DNA from: Halomonas litopenaei
Lineage (GTDB): Bacteria > Pseudomonadota > Gammaproteobacteria > Pseudomonadales > Halomonadaceae
DNA length: 64,000 nucleotides
Direction: 5' to 3'
NCBI RefSeq assembly: GCF_017303055.1
Contig: NZ_JAEKJT010000005.1
Location: 1-64,000 of the forward strand
Shown here: positions 19,510 through 28,156 of the stretch, one piece after another
Numbering within the stretch: position 1 is the stretch's first letter
Layout: every line of letters starts with the position of its first letter
Made by a program: the position numbers and the translations under genes
The notes under the pieces: model-generated
Seen by the model: only the letters and a program-made list of their open reading frames with translations
The model's database searches: none
What the model was told of the DNA's origin: nothing

Positions 19510-19569
19510 GTGACTCACACCGCGGTTACCCATACTGCTGTTACCCACACTGCGGTTGCCCAGCCAGCA
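19510..19569. repeat. 15-bp tandem repeat between flgN and the GGDEF/EAL gene
   Basis: Four consecutive 15-base units starting at 19510, 19525, 19540 and 19555, of the type GTTACCCACACTGCG; the last unit is degenerate. It lies in the 130-base gap between two convergent genes. No clear terminator with a T run is seen there. Confidence 0.7.
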
Positions 19570-19595
19570 CCGACAGCCGGGCAGTGGCCGTATGA

Positions 19596-21395
19596 CTACA
19601 GCGGTGCCGCCGGCCTCGCTCCCGCCGCCACCCAGGCCAGCAAGGCGTGAGCTTCCAGCGGCGCCCCCAGCAAATGCCCCTGAGCCCGCATCAGCCCCAG
19701 CGATCGCACCGTCTCGAGCTGGCTGGCGGTTTCTACCCCGACGGCCACCGCGGTGAACTCCAGGGTCTCGAAGCAGCGAATCAGCGCCGCGACGCTCTGG
19801 CGTGCACTCGATGAGGGTTCGGCCAGCGCGCGCAGGGTATCGGGCCCCAATTTACCGAGGGAGACCGGCAGCGAGGCCATACCGAACAGGTCCACCGGGG
19901 ACTGGCCCAGCCGGTCCACCCCCAGTCGAACGCCCAGAGCCACCAGCCGCCGCAGCAGGTGTGACTGGCGGTAGCCCACCTCAAACAGACCGGTGCCATC
20001 GACCTCCAGGCTCAGCCAGTCAAGACGCTCGTCGCCACCACTGTCTGCACTGCACAGCTGACGGAGATACAGATCCAGCGCTCGGCCATCAAAGCTGACC
20101 TGATCGAGCAGGCAGGGATGAATGTTGACCGCCACATCCCAGTCCCCCAGCGCCAGCCCCGCTTCGCGCCAACGCCGGCGCTGGGCCACGACCTCCTTCA
20201 ACACCCAGCGGTCCAGCCGATCGATCAGCTGCATCTCCGCCGCCAGCCCCAGAAACTCCTCCGGGGCGATATCCCCGCGGCGGGGATGGCGCCAGCGCAC
20301 TAGCGCCTCGAGCCCGCAGCAATGTCGCGAGGACAGATCGAACTGGGGTTGAAACACCAGGTACAGCTGCTGATCGGGAAACATCAGCGCTTCCTGCAGC
20401 TCCTGACGGAAGCACTGCTGGATTTCCATCAACTGCTGAAGGCTGCCGTCATAGAAGGCAAAGCTACCCAGCGGCGCCTCTTCCAGCGCCTTTTCCGCAT
20501 GGGCCAGCAGCTCGCCCGCCTCTTCCCCATCCTCGGGGCATAGCGCAATACCGATGCGCGGCTCGATCAGCGCAGGCGAGTAGCCGGACAGGGTAAACGG
20601 GGGCTCCAGCGCCTCCAGGCAGCGATCGGCGATCACCTGGAGGGTCTCGGGGGACATCGGATGTTCCAGCAGGATGCCCCAGCGCTCCCGGTCGAGCTGC
20701 ACCACACTGTCTTCGCGTCGCAGGGTGTTGACCAGGCGACGGCCTGCGCGGCGTGACACACGTGACGCCACCTCGGCGCCATGCTCCACCATCAAACGTG
20801 AAATACCATGCAGCTCGACCAGCATGACCCCAAGGCGCTGGCCCAGCCGGTCGGCACGTTCGAAGGCGTGGGACAGACGGTCTTCGAAGATCCAGGCGCT
20901 GGCCACGCTGCCGATATCCGCATGGCGGCGCTCGAGCACCGACTCGGCGTCAGCGTTGAGGTCGATAAAGGTGACCAGCCACATGAGCGGTTCTGACGGC
21001 GAGTCCGCCTCGCCCGCGTCGCGATCGAAGGAAACACAGGACATCAGGCCCAGGCGAGCATTGGCGCTGTCATCTACCAGCAGCCAGGCCTGCTGCCATT
21101 CTTCACCGGGTGACAGGGTGTGATAGCTGCCACGCTCTCCCAGCAGGTTGACGAAGGGGCGAAACAACTCGTTGAGATTACGCCCGATCAGCTCTCCGCC
21201 GGTGGGGCATGCCAGCACCGTCAGGGCCGTGTTGACCCACACCAGTCTGTCGTTGGCATCAATCAGTGCCATACCGACCGGCGCCCGGTCCAATACCAGC
21301 CCCGCCACCACCGAAGGGTGGCGCGTCACAGTGCCGCTGGCAGCTGCCTGCGACAGCGACCTTGGGCCCATGTTTCCTCGTCGATCCTTAGCCAT
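19596..21395 (-). CDS. PAS-GGDEF-EAL protein with eroded active sites, flagellar regulon
   Basis: 599 residues: PAS (about 30-120), GGDEF-like (about 165-320) and EAL-like (about 340-590), no clear membrane segment. The cyclase motif is replaced by DRERW (235-239). The EAL domain keeps EALVRW at 363 but has VDRLG instead of DDFG, GKLG instead of KID and AVGVE instead of AEGVE, so both reactions are probably lost. It should bind c-di-GMP or a protein partner, as the degenerate EAL protein YdiV binds FlhD in Salmonella (known for YdiV; only an analogy here). A sigma-28 promoter at 21445 puts it in the flagellar regulon. Confidence 0.85.
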   Translation of the reverse strand: MAKDRRGNMGPRSLSQAAASGTVTRHPSVVAGLVLDRAPVGMALIDANDRLVWVNTALTVLACPTGGELIGRNLNELFRPFVNLLGERGSYHTLSPGEEWQQAWLLVDDSANARLGLMSCVSFDRDAGEADSPSEPLMWLVTFIDLNADAESVLERRHADIGSVASAWIFEDRLSHAFERADRLGQRLGVMLVELHGISRLMVEHGAEVASRVSRRAGRRLVNTLRREDSVVQLDRERWGILLEHPMSPETLQVIADRCLEALEPPFTLSGYSPALIEPRIGIALCPEDGEEAGELLAHAEKALEEAPLGSFAFYDGSLQQLMEIQQCFRQELQEALMFPDQQLYLVFQPQFDLSSRHCCGLEALVRWRHPRRGDIAPEEFLGLAAEMQLIDRLDRWVLKEVVAQRRRWREAGLALGDWDVAVNIHPCLLDQVSFDGRALDLYLRQLCSADSGGDERLDWLSLEVDGTGLFEVGYRQSHLLRRLVALGVRLGVDRLGQSPVDLFGMASLPVSLGKLGPDTLRALAEPSSSARQSVAALIRCFETLEFTAVAVGVETASQLETVRSLGLMRAQGHLLGAPLEAHALLAWVAAGARPAAPL

Positions 21396-21772
21396 GTGCC
21401 CTGCCCAGAAAAAGGTAAGCGGTGCGCATTACCTAATATAGTCATTATCGGCTGGCAAAGTGCACTCTTTAGTCTTCGGACGGGCAGTTTTTGCACGATT
21501 ATTCGGCAAAACGAGACACCGTGGAGGAGAAGCGGTGAGATCACACTTGCAAGCTGTGCATGAAGAAGGACGTGACGCCCTATCGATGCATGCGCCTACT
21601 GGATTAGGCCCAAGATCATGATCCTCAGAGTGCCATGTCTGGCAACGGCTGGCACCAGGCATTATGACTTGCCGGCGCCTTCCCTCCGTGAGCCTCTAAC
21701 AAAGGGGCAGGTCAGGAGACGGGTAGTGTCGAGTCGTCATACATTGGAGCATGAAGCAGCTCAACGGCAACG
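21396..21772. other. 377-bp intergenic region
   Basis: It contains the sigma-28 promoter of the leftward GGDEF/EAL gene at 21445-21471. In the remaining ~300 bases up to the small gene at 21773 I see no convincing gene, RNA or terminator. Confidence 0.6.
21445..21471 (-). promoter_or_regulatory. Sigma-28 (FliA) promoter of the degenerate GGDEF/EAL gene
   Basis: On the minus strand: TAAAGAGT at 21464-21471, an 11-base spacer, GCCGATAA at 21445-21452. Perfect -10 and six of eight -35 bases. Predicted transcription start about 40 bases before the ATG at 21395. Confidence 0.85.
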
Positions 21773-21973
21773 TCAGGTCACACTGGACAACATCGCCAGC
21801 GTATGTGCCTTCTGCTGGGTCACGGCATTATCAAGGATGGCCAGCAGCCTGTCATAGTCCTCCGGCAATTCATCCTCCATGCAGGCAGCCTCGAAACGAT
21901 CAAGGGTGTGCTGGGTATCATTGATGACAGATTGAAGCTCATCGATCACCCGCTGGTGGTCATCCACCGTCAT
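21773..21973 (-). CDS. Small helical protein of unknown function downstream of fliC
   Basis: 66 residues, acidic and probably all helical (HQRVIDELQSVINDTQHTL, YDRLLAILDNAVTQQ), no signal peptide or membrane segment. A perfect GGAGGT ribosome site lies just upstream of the ATG, which argues for a real gene. It starts 101 bases after the fliC stop on the same strand, behind a set of hairpins, so it could be transcribed by read-through from fliC. I do not recognise the family. Confidence 0.6.
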   Translation of the reverse strand: MTVDDHQRVIDELQSVINDTQHTLDRFEAACMEDELPEDYDRLLAILDNAVTQQKAHTLAMLSSVT

Positions 21974-21992
21974 GCAACCTCCAGAAGCAAGA

Positions 21993-22050
21993 AACCGACC
22001 CCACGATGGGAGCCGGTTCGGTGCGAACCAAGGGGAAGAGAGCCTTCCCC
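21993..22050 (-). terminator. Hairpin cluster after fliC
   Basis: Reading on from fliC on the minus strand there are three stems: GGGGAAG with CTTCCCC (22032-22050), GGTTCG with CGAACC (22015-22029), and a 10-pair stem with two G-U pairs (21993-22018) followed by a T-rich tract. The second and third share bases and exclude each other. Probably a weak terminator or a 3' stabiliser of the abundant fliC message. Confidence 0.5.
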
Positions 22051-22074
22051 AAGGTCTGACACAAGGGCTTCAGA

Positions 22075-23451
22075 TTAACCCAGCAGAGACAGCACGCCCT
22101 GCGGCACTTGGTTGGCCTGAGCCAGAACGGAAGTGCCAGCCTGTTGCAGAATCTGGGCGCGGGTCATATTGGCAACTTCTGTGGCATAATCCGCATCTTC
22201 AATCCTTGAACGAGCGGCAGACAGGTTAGTTTCAGTAGTGCTCAGATTCGTAATTGCAGAGTCGAAGCGGTTTTGAATAGCACCAAGATCAGAGCGCAGG
22301 CTATCCACTTTACTAAGTGCATCATCCAACTGTTTCAGTGGATCAAGTGTTTTAGTAGCTTCAAGAGCAGCCGAGTCATCGGTATTGTCTGAAATAGTTA
22401 CCTGTACAACACCATTTGCATCAGACTTCGCAACTGTAGCTGAGTAGTATGCAACATTACCATTGGCATCTTCAGAGCGAACGTGATAAGTACTGCCACC
22501 ATCTGATGTGACGAGAGACATCTTATCATTAGCATCGCCACCGCTACTAGTGTCGAAGGAAAATTCTGTACCTTTTTCACCAGCAGAGGATGCGAGTTCG
22601 CCTGTTACTTCATCACCGATAGTGACAGTAAGGTTGTTCGAAACAACATCCGTAGAAGAAACTTCAAAAACTTTACCATCAGCACCGTTTGCGGTGCCGA
22701 CTGCATAAAGCTTGTCATCATACTTACGGATTTCGAAATCAGCTTCAGTAAAGTCTGTGCCCATTTCATCGGTGATTGTCAAAGTTCCTGTTGCAGCAGG
22801 ATCTATTTCAGTATTGGAAAGAGCTGCCCCTGTATTCGCAGCGTTTTGCATATCTGCTTTAGTAAATGAAACAGCACCAGAAAAGAACTTTGCATCGCCA
22901 GCAGACACTTCTTCTAATGTTTGTGTAACATCGAAACTGCTTAGGTTGAGCGTGCTACTATTTATGGTCTCCAAGTTAACACTAATAGACTCACCATCAT
23001 TAGCGCCAACTTGAATAGAAATAGGGGCGATAGTTTCTGAGAGGACTTTCACCCCGTTGAAATTGGTTTCTTCAGACACACGATCAATCTCAGCAAGACG
23101 CTGGGAAATTTCAGCCTGAATAGATTCTTTATCTTCTACAGAGTTGGTACCGTTTTGGGCCTGAACAGACAGTTCACGGATACGCTGAAGGTTATCGTTG
23201 ACTTGGTTCAAAGCACCTTCGGCGGTCTGCGCGATAGAGATACCATCGTTGGCATTTCGCTGCGACTGGGACAGACCAGTGATCTGCGCGCTCATGCGGT
23301 TGGCGATGGCCTGGCCGGCGGCGTCGTCCTTGGCGCTGTTGATACGCAGGCCGGAGGACAGGCGCTCCATGGAGGTGGTCAGGGCGCTCTTGGACGCGTT
23401 CAGGTTCTGCTGACCGATCATGGAAGTGATATTGGTATTGATCACGGACAT
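22075..23451 (-). CDS. fliC: Flagellin FliC
   Basis: 458 residues from the ATG at 23451 (AAGGAAGG ribosome site); an upstream ATG in frame adds only 11 residues. The conserved ends are present: MSVINTNITSMIGQQNLNASKSALTTSMERLSSGLRINSAKDDAAGQAIANRM and RSRIEDADYATEVANMTRAQILQQAGTSVLAQANQVPQGVLSLLG. The exposed middle (about 170-380) is variable and its DNA is clearly richer in A and T than the ends. It forms the filament. A strong sigma-28 promoter lies upstream. Confidence 0.96.
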   Translation of the reverse strand: MSVINTNITSMIGQQNLNASKSALTTSMERLSSGLRINSAKDDAAGQAIANRMSAQITGLSQSQRNANDGISIAQTAEGALNQVNDNLQRIRELSVQAQNGTNSVEDKESIQAEISQRLAEIDRVSEETNFNGVKVLSETIAPISIQVGANDGESISVNLETINSSTLNLSSFDVTQTLEEVSAGDAKFFSGAVSFTKADMQNAANTGAALSNTEIDPAATGTLTITDEMGTDFTEADFEIRKYDDKLYAVGTANGADGKVFEVSSTDVVSNNLTVTIGDEVTGELASSAGEKGTEFSFDTSSGGDANDKMSLVTSDGGSTYHVRSEDANGNVAYYSATVAKSDANGVVQVTISDNTDDSAALEATKTLDPLKQLDDALSKVDSLRSDLGAIQNRFDSAITNLSTTETNLSAARSRIEDADYATEVANMTRAQILQQAGTSVLAQANQVPQGVLSLLG

Positions 23452-23535
23452 GGTGTCATCCTTCCTTAAAGTGTTGGGCTCCATTGGCGGACCGTCTTGG
23501 CCTGCCGCAACGGCGCCGTTGGCCGTTACCCTCTT

Positions 23536-23562
23536 TTATCGGTGGCTTGGCCGGAAGCTTTA
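23536..23562 (-). promoter_or_regulatory. Sigma-28 (FliA) promoter of fliC
   Basis: On the minus strand: TAAAGCTT at 23555-23562, an 11-base spacer, ACCGATAA at 23536-23543. Seven of eight bases match in each box. It leaves a leader of about 80 bases before the fliC ATG. Confidence 0.9.
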
Positions 23563-23651
23563 GGCTGACAGCAAAAAAATTTCTCGCTGGGGCGGCCGAT
23601 GGCCTTCCATGGGGAGCGCTCGCGCCACACCGGCGGGCCTGACAGATGCAT

Positions 23652-23711
23652 CATGGTGTCCTCTCCCTTTCTTCTCCCCCACCTTTCTCCTTTTTCTCCC
23701 CTACCTCCCTA
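23652..23711. repeat. Polypyrimidine tract
   Basis: About 60 bases on the plus strand are almost only C and T, in runs such as CTCCCTTTCTTCTCCCCC. Such mirror-like purine/pyrimidine tracts can form triplex DNA. It lies between two divergent genes. Confidence 0.6.
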
Positions 23712-24065
23712 TGCCCAATCGCTGAGGCATGCGCGATGCGGTTGTTCTTGCGCGATCAATACTGGACTCTTGTCCACCTTTCCTGATCAGATCGGCCGCA
23801 ACCGTTGCCTTATATCGTCGATACAGGTTAGCGAATCAGGGGCATTCAGGTATGTTGAGGGGTGATATGCCACCACGCGGCACGTGGTGACATCGCGTGT
23901 CGTGTGCCGCGATCCGAAGTTGCCTTCGATGGCGGCGGCAAGACGCTGCCACAGGCATCTATCAACGCTGGCACCTGCCATGCTGGAAGCGTGGTATCAA
24001 AGCAGCACAGTACCAAGGAAACGCGAGCGCCATGCATCACCGGCGCGAGGGAGGTCGAAGGTAGG

Positions 24066-27000
24066 ATGCCGTTCAGACTTCGTGATGTAGCAGAAGACAC
24101 CTGGCTGCTGATGGCCTCCTGCGGGATGTTGATGGTGGGAGCGGCAGGCCTCGCTGCCTGGCTGATTCAGCCGGGGGGCCAGCCATTGCTGGTGCCGGAT
24201 GTCGCGTTGGCCAGCCTGGCAGGCGGTGGCGGTGTGCTGCTGCAAGTGCTGGGTTACGCCAAGGGGCGCATGCTCTGTGGTGCCTTGACGCTGCTGCTGG
24301 CGCTGTACGCCATCGTCCACGACCTGGTCGCTAGCGGCCCCATGGACGTCTTCTCGCTGCTGACGGGAGGACCGCGCATGACCAGCTGGGCCGGCATCTC
24401 GATGCTGCCGGGCTGCGTCGCCTTGATCGTTGGCGTGGAACACCGTCACGGGCGCTTCTGGTGGCGCCTGTCCGGCACCCTGCTGCTGCTGATCGGCCTG
24501 CTGTTCACGGTCTGGCTTTTGATTCCCGGGCAAGCTCCCCAGATCTGGCAGGTGACTCGCAGCACCTCACCGATGGCGGTCTGTCTGCTCTACCTGCTGG
24601 CTGGCCCGGCGTCGCTGGTGTTGGCCTCACGTCCGCCCACACGACCACTGCACCTGCAACGGGCCAGCGTCGCGGTGGCCTGCGCTGGCGTGCTGCTCAG
24701 CAGCCTGGCCTGGCTATCGCTGAATCATGTGCGCCAGAGCCACGTCAAGCTGGAAGCCGAACACACCCTGACCAGCATCGAACAGCGTGGCCACGACCAG
24801 ATGGCGCTGCATCGTCGCTGGCTCGATCGTCTGGCCAATCGAATCGGCGACCAGAGCAGCGACGTGGAAACCCTGGCCGGGATGATCACCTTCTACCTGC
24901 GCGATGTGCAAAGCCTGGAAAGCCTGTCCCTGTATCGCGGCGACGAGCGCCTGTGGCAACGCTCCCGGCGCGCCCAGCCCGCCATCTGCCATGCCAGCAC
25001 TCCGCTGAACCTGCCTGCTGGCGGAAGCCTTGAACTGGAGCTTCCCGACAACCCCTTGTCGGCACCGGCACGCATGGTCAGAACTCTGGCCGATGGGCAG
25101 CTCAGGCTGATTGCCTGCATCGACCTTCCCGGGACCCTGGCACCTGCTGTGGCTGACGACACCACCATCCTGGCCATGCAGGATGTCGATGGCGACTGGT
25201 GGTGCGGCTTCGGTCAGGACAGCATCGAGGTCAAGGACCCCACCATTCCGCGGCTGGCTGAACTCTCCCTGTCACTGGATGGGCGTACCCTGAGCATGCG
25301 CGCCCTGCCCGGCCCGGCCAGCCCTTGGTGGCTGGCCGGTAGCCTGCCGGCGCTGATCACCCTGATCGGGCTCGTGATGTCCTACAGCCTGGCCCTGACG
25401 CTGTCGTTGATGCGCACCCTGCTATGGCAGACCCATAGCCTGGTCGCCACCCAGGACCAACTGGAAAGCTATCAGGGCATTCAGTCGATGATCGCCCGCG
25501 AGGCGCCGCTGGCGGAAACCCTGGAAGCCTGCTGCCGACTGGTCGAAGGCCAGCTGCCGGATGCCATCGCCACCGTCCTGACGGTCGACGAAGGTAACGA
25601 GACCTTGAGCCTGGTCGCCGGCCGTGGTCTACCCGCCGACCTTGCCCCCCTGCTGGAGCGCACGCCCATCGGCGACACCTTTGGTACCTGGGCCATCGCC
25701 GCCAGGGACAAGGCCACCCGCGTCAGCGAAGACATCAGCCACGATCCGACCTGCGCCGGCATTCATCCACGCCTCCTGGACAGCGAACTGAAAGCCTGCT
25801 GGGCCTTCGCGGTAACCGCCAGCGACGACCGCCTGCTGGGGGTGGTCAGCCTGTTCTTTCACTCGCCGGCCACCCTGGAAGAGACACACAGTCGCCGGAT
25901 CGAGCGCTGCCTGGAGCTGATCGCCCTGGCGGTGGAGCGCGACCAGGACCGCCAGGCTCTGATCCAGAGTGAGCAGCGCTACCGCTCGCTGTTCACCTAC
26001 AACCCGGATGCCATCTACTCGCTGGATCACGAAGGCATCTTCATCGCCGCCAACACCACCTGCTCGACCCTCACCGGCGTGCCGCTGGACGATATCCTCG
26101 GCCGTCACTACGACATGTTCGTCAAGGACCGGGACCGCGGCTGGGTCAGAGAGGCGGTGCGCAAGACCCTCAAGGGAGAAGTCACTCACTACACCCTGAA
26201 CATCACCACCCCGCTGGGCAAGCGGGTGATGGATATCACCAACCTGCCGATCATGATCGAAGGGGACATTCGCGGCACCTTCGGCATTGCCAAGGACGTC
26301 ACCGAGCGCCACACCCAGGAAACCCAGCTGCGTATCCTGCAGCGCAGCGTCGAGGCCAGCATCAACGGCATCGTGATTGCCGATGCGCGCCTGCCGGACT
26401 TCCCCATCATCTACGCCAATCCGGCATTCATGCGGATGACCGGCTATCCCGAAGATGAAGTGCTGGGCCGCAACTGCCGTTTTCTACAAGGGGGGGAAAG
26501 CGACCCCCAGGTGGTGGAGCGCATCCGTCGGCAGCTGGCCAATCGCAGTGAGGTGCGCGCCACCCTGCGCAACTACCGCAAGAATGGTGAAGCCTTCTGG
26601 AACGACTTGTACATTTCTCCGGTGACGGATGCCGACGGCGACATCACGCACTTTGTCGGGGTGCAGCACGATATTTCCGAGCACAAGGCCTACGAGGAAA
26701 GCCTGGCCTACCACGCCAGCCATGACGCGCTCACCGGGCTTGCCAATCGCGCGCTGTTCGAGGATCGCCTGCGTCACGACTTTGCCCTGGCCAAGCGTCA
26801 GCACCATCACCTTGGCGTACTGTTCATCGACCTCGACGAATTCAAGCCGATCAACGACAGCCTTGGCCACGACGTAGGTGACAAGGTGCTGGTGCAGGTG
26901 GCCCAGCGCCTGACCGACGCGCTGCGTCCCGGTGACACGGTGGCACGCTTTGGCGGTGACGAGTTCGTGGTGCTGCTGCCGGACCTGGAACAGCCGGAAC

Positions 27001-28052
27001 AAGCGGTCAGCCTGGCCGAACGCCTGCTGCCCACGGTGGCACGGGCCTACCGGGTCGGCGAGCACGAACTGCACATCACCGCCAGCATCGGCATCGCGGT
27101 CTCCGACGACTCGACTCTGGAGCCCATGCAACTGCTGCAACAATCCGACATGGCCATGTATCGGGCCAAGCACCAGGGCCGCAATGCCTTGCAGCATTTC
27201 AGCCAGGACATCCACTGGGGCATGTCGGAGCGGGTGGCCATGCGTCACGACCTGCAGGCCGCCATCGACAACGACCAGCTGCGCCTGCACTACCAGCCGG
27301 TATTCGACAGCCACAGGGCGATCATCGGCGTCGAGGCGCTGCTGCGCTGGGAGCATCCGGTGCGCGGTCAGGTGCCGCCCCAGGACTTCATTGCGCTGGC
27401 CGAGGAGACCGGACAGGTCATCGCCATCAACCACTGGGTCCTGACCCGGGCCTGCAGCGACCTGCAACTGCTCAATGAGTCAGGGCTACGCGGCCTGGCG
27501 GTGGCGATCAACCTGTCGCCCCTGCAGTTCCGACGGGCCAACTTCCTCGAGACCGTGCGCGACACGCTCAATCGCACCGGCATCGACGCCCAGCAGCTGG
27601 TCCTGGAACTGACCGAGGGCATCCTGATGCATGACACCAACAGTGCCATCGAGACCCTCCAGTCACTGCGGGACATGGGGGTGGAAGTCGCCATCGACGA
27701 CTTTGGCACCGGCTTCTCGAGCCTTGGCTATCTCAAGCATCTGCCGGTCAGCACCGTGAAGATCGACCGCACCTTCGTCAAAGGCCTGCCTGACAACCAC
27801 GAGGATGGCGCCATCCTTCAAGGCATCATCGCCATGGCCCATCACCTGGGCTTGATGGTGGTGGCAGAGGGCATCGAACACGAGGCACAGTGGCAGTTTC
27901 TTAACCAGCATCACTGCGATGCCTTCCAGGGCTTTCACCTGGCACGCCCCATGCCCTTTGACCAGCTTGAACAGTTCCTGGGCGAGCACCCGCTGGCCAC
28001 CCAGGGAGAGGTCATGGCCCGCTCACGCAAGCGCCAGTCCTTGCCCGGCTGA
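24066..28052 (+). CDS. Membrane GAF-PAS-LOV-GGDEF-EAL protein, putative blue-light c-di-GMP enzyme
   Basis: 1328 residues from the ATG at 24066. Seven membrane segments (about 12-220), a periplasmic part (about 235-420), another segment (about 425-450), then GAF (about 475-630), PAS (about 640-755), LOV (about 760-880), GGDEF (about 890-1060) and EAL (about 1070-1320). The LOV domain has GRNCRFLQG with the adduct-forming Cys at 804 and the matching RKNGEAFWNDLYISPV. GGDEF is intact (963-967) with an RPGD inhibitory site just before it. EAL is intact: EALLRW at 1090, NLSP, ELTE, DDFGTGFSSL, KID, AEGIE. It should make and break c-di-GMP under control of light and other inputs. It sits between fliC and a YcgR-like brake gene. 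Confidence 0.9.
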   Translation: MPFRLRDVAEDTWLLMASCGMLMVGAAGLAAWLIQPGGQPLLVPDVALASLAGGGGVLLQVLGYAKGRMLCGALTLLLALYAIVHDLVASGPMDVFSLLTGGPRMTSWAGISMLPGCVALIVGVEHRHGRFWWRLSGTLLLLIGLLFTVWLLIPGQAPQIWQVTRSTSPMAVCLLYLLAGPASLVLASRPPTRPLHLQRASVAVACAGVLLSSLAWLSLNHVRQSHVKLEAEHTLTSIEQRGHDQMALHRRWLDRLANRIGDQSSDVETLAGMITFYLRDVQSLESLSLYRGDERLWQRSRRAQPAICHASTPLNLPAGGSLELELPDNPLSAPARMVRTLADGQLRLIACIDLPGTLAPAVADDTTILAMQDVDGDWWCGFGQDSIEVKDPTIPRLAELSLSLDGRTLSMRALPGPASPWWLAGSLPALITLIGLVMSYSLALTLSLMRTLLWQTHSLVATQDQLESYQGIQSMIAREAPLAETLEACCRLVEGQLPDAIATVLTVDEGNETLSLVAGRGLPADLAPLLERTPIGDTFGTWAIAARDKATRVSEDISHDPTCAGIHPRLLDSELKACWAFAVTASDDRLLGVVSLFFHSPATLEETHSRRIERCLELIALAVERDQDRQALIQSEQRYRSLFTYNPDAIYSLDHEGIFIAANTTCSTLTGVPLDDILGRHYDMFVKDRDRGWVREAVRKTLKGEVTHYTLNITTPLGKRVMDITNLPIMIEGDIRGTFGIAKDVTERHTQETQLRILQRSVEASINGIVIADARLPDFPIIYANPAFMRMTGYPEDEVLGRNCRFLQGGESDPQVVERIRRQLANRSEVRATLRNYRKNGEAFWNDLYISPVTDADGDITHFVGVQHDISEHKAYEESLAYHASHDALTGLANRALFEDRLRHDFALAKRQHHHLGVLFIDLDEFKPINDSLGHDVGDKVLVQVAQRLTDALRPGDTVARFGGDEFVVLLPDLEQPEQAVSLAERLLPTVARAYRVGEHELHITASIGIAVSDDSTLEPMQLLQQSDMAMYRAKHQGRNALQHFSQDIHWGMSERVAMRHDLQAAIDNDQLRLHYQPVFDSHRAIIGVEALLRWEHPVRGQVPPQDFIALAEETGQVIAINHWVLTRACSDLQLLNESGLRGLAVAINLSPLQFRRANFLETVRDTLNRTGIDAQQLVLELTEGILMHDTNSAIETLQSLRDMGVEVAIDDFGTGFSSLGYLKHLPVSTVKIDRTFVKGLPDNHEDGAILQGIIAMAHHLGLMVVAEGIEHEAQWQFLNQHHCDAFQGFHLARPMPFDQLEQFLGEHPLATQGEVMARSRKRQSLPG

Positions 28053-28156
28053 TACGGTCTCGCCCCCTCGCGAGCGTCATGTGCAGGCTAAAGATCCACC
28101 GCTCCCCGCCGATAACCTGTGCACGAGTGAACAAGCGTCGTCGAGGAGCCCCGCAG

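Larger units (their letters stand above)
23452..24065. other. 614-bp divergent region between fliC and the LOV gene
   Basis: It holds the fliC sigma-28 promoter (23536-23562), a polypyrimidine tract (23652-23711) and the leader of the rightward LOV-GGDEF-EAL gene. No further gene is convincing; open frames here lack ribosome sites and family features. I see no sigma-28 promoter pointing right. Confidence 0.6.
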
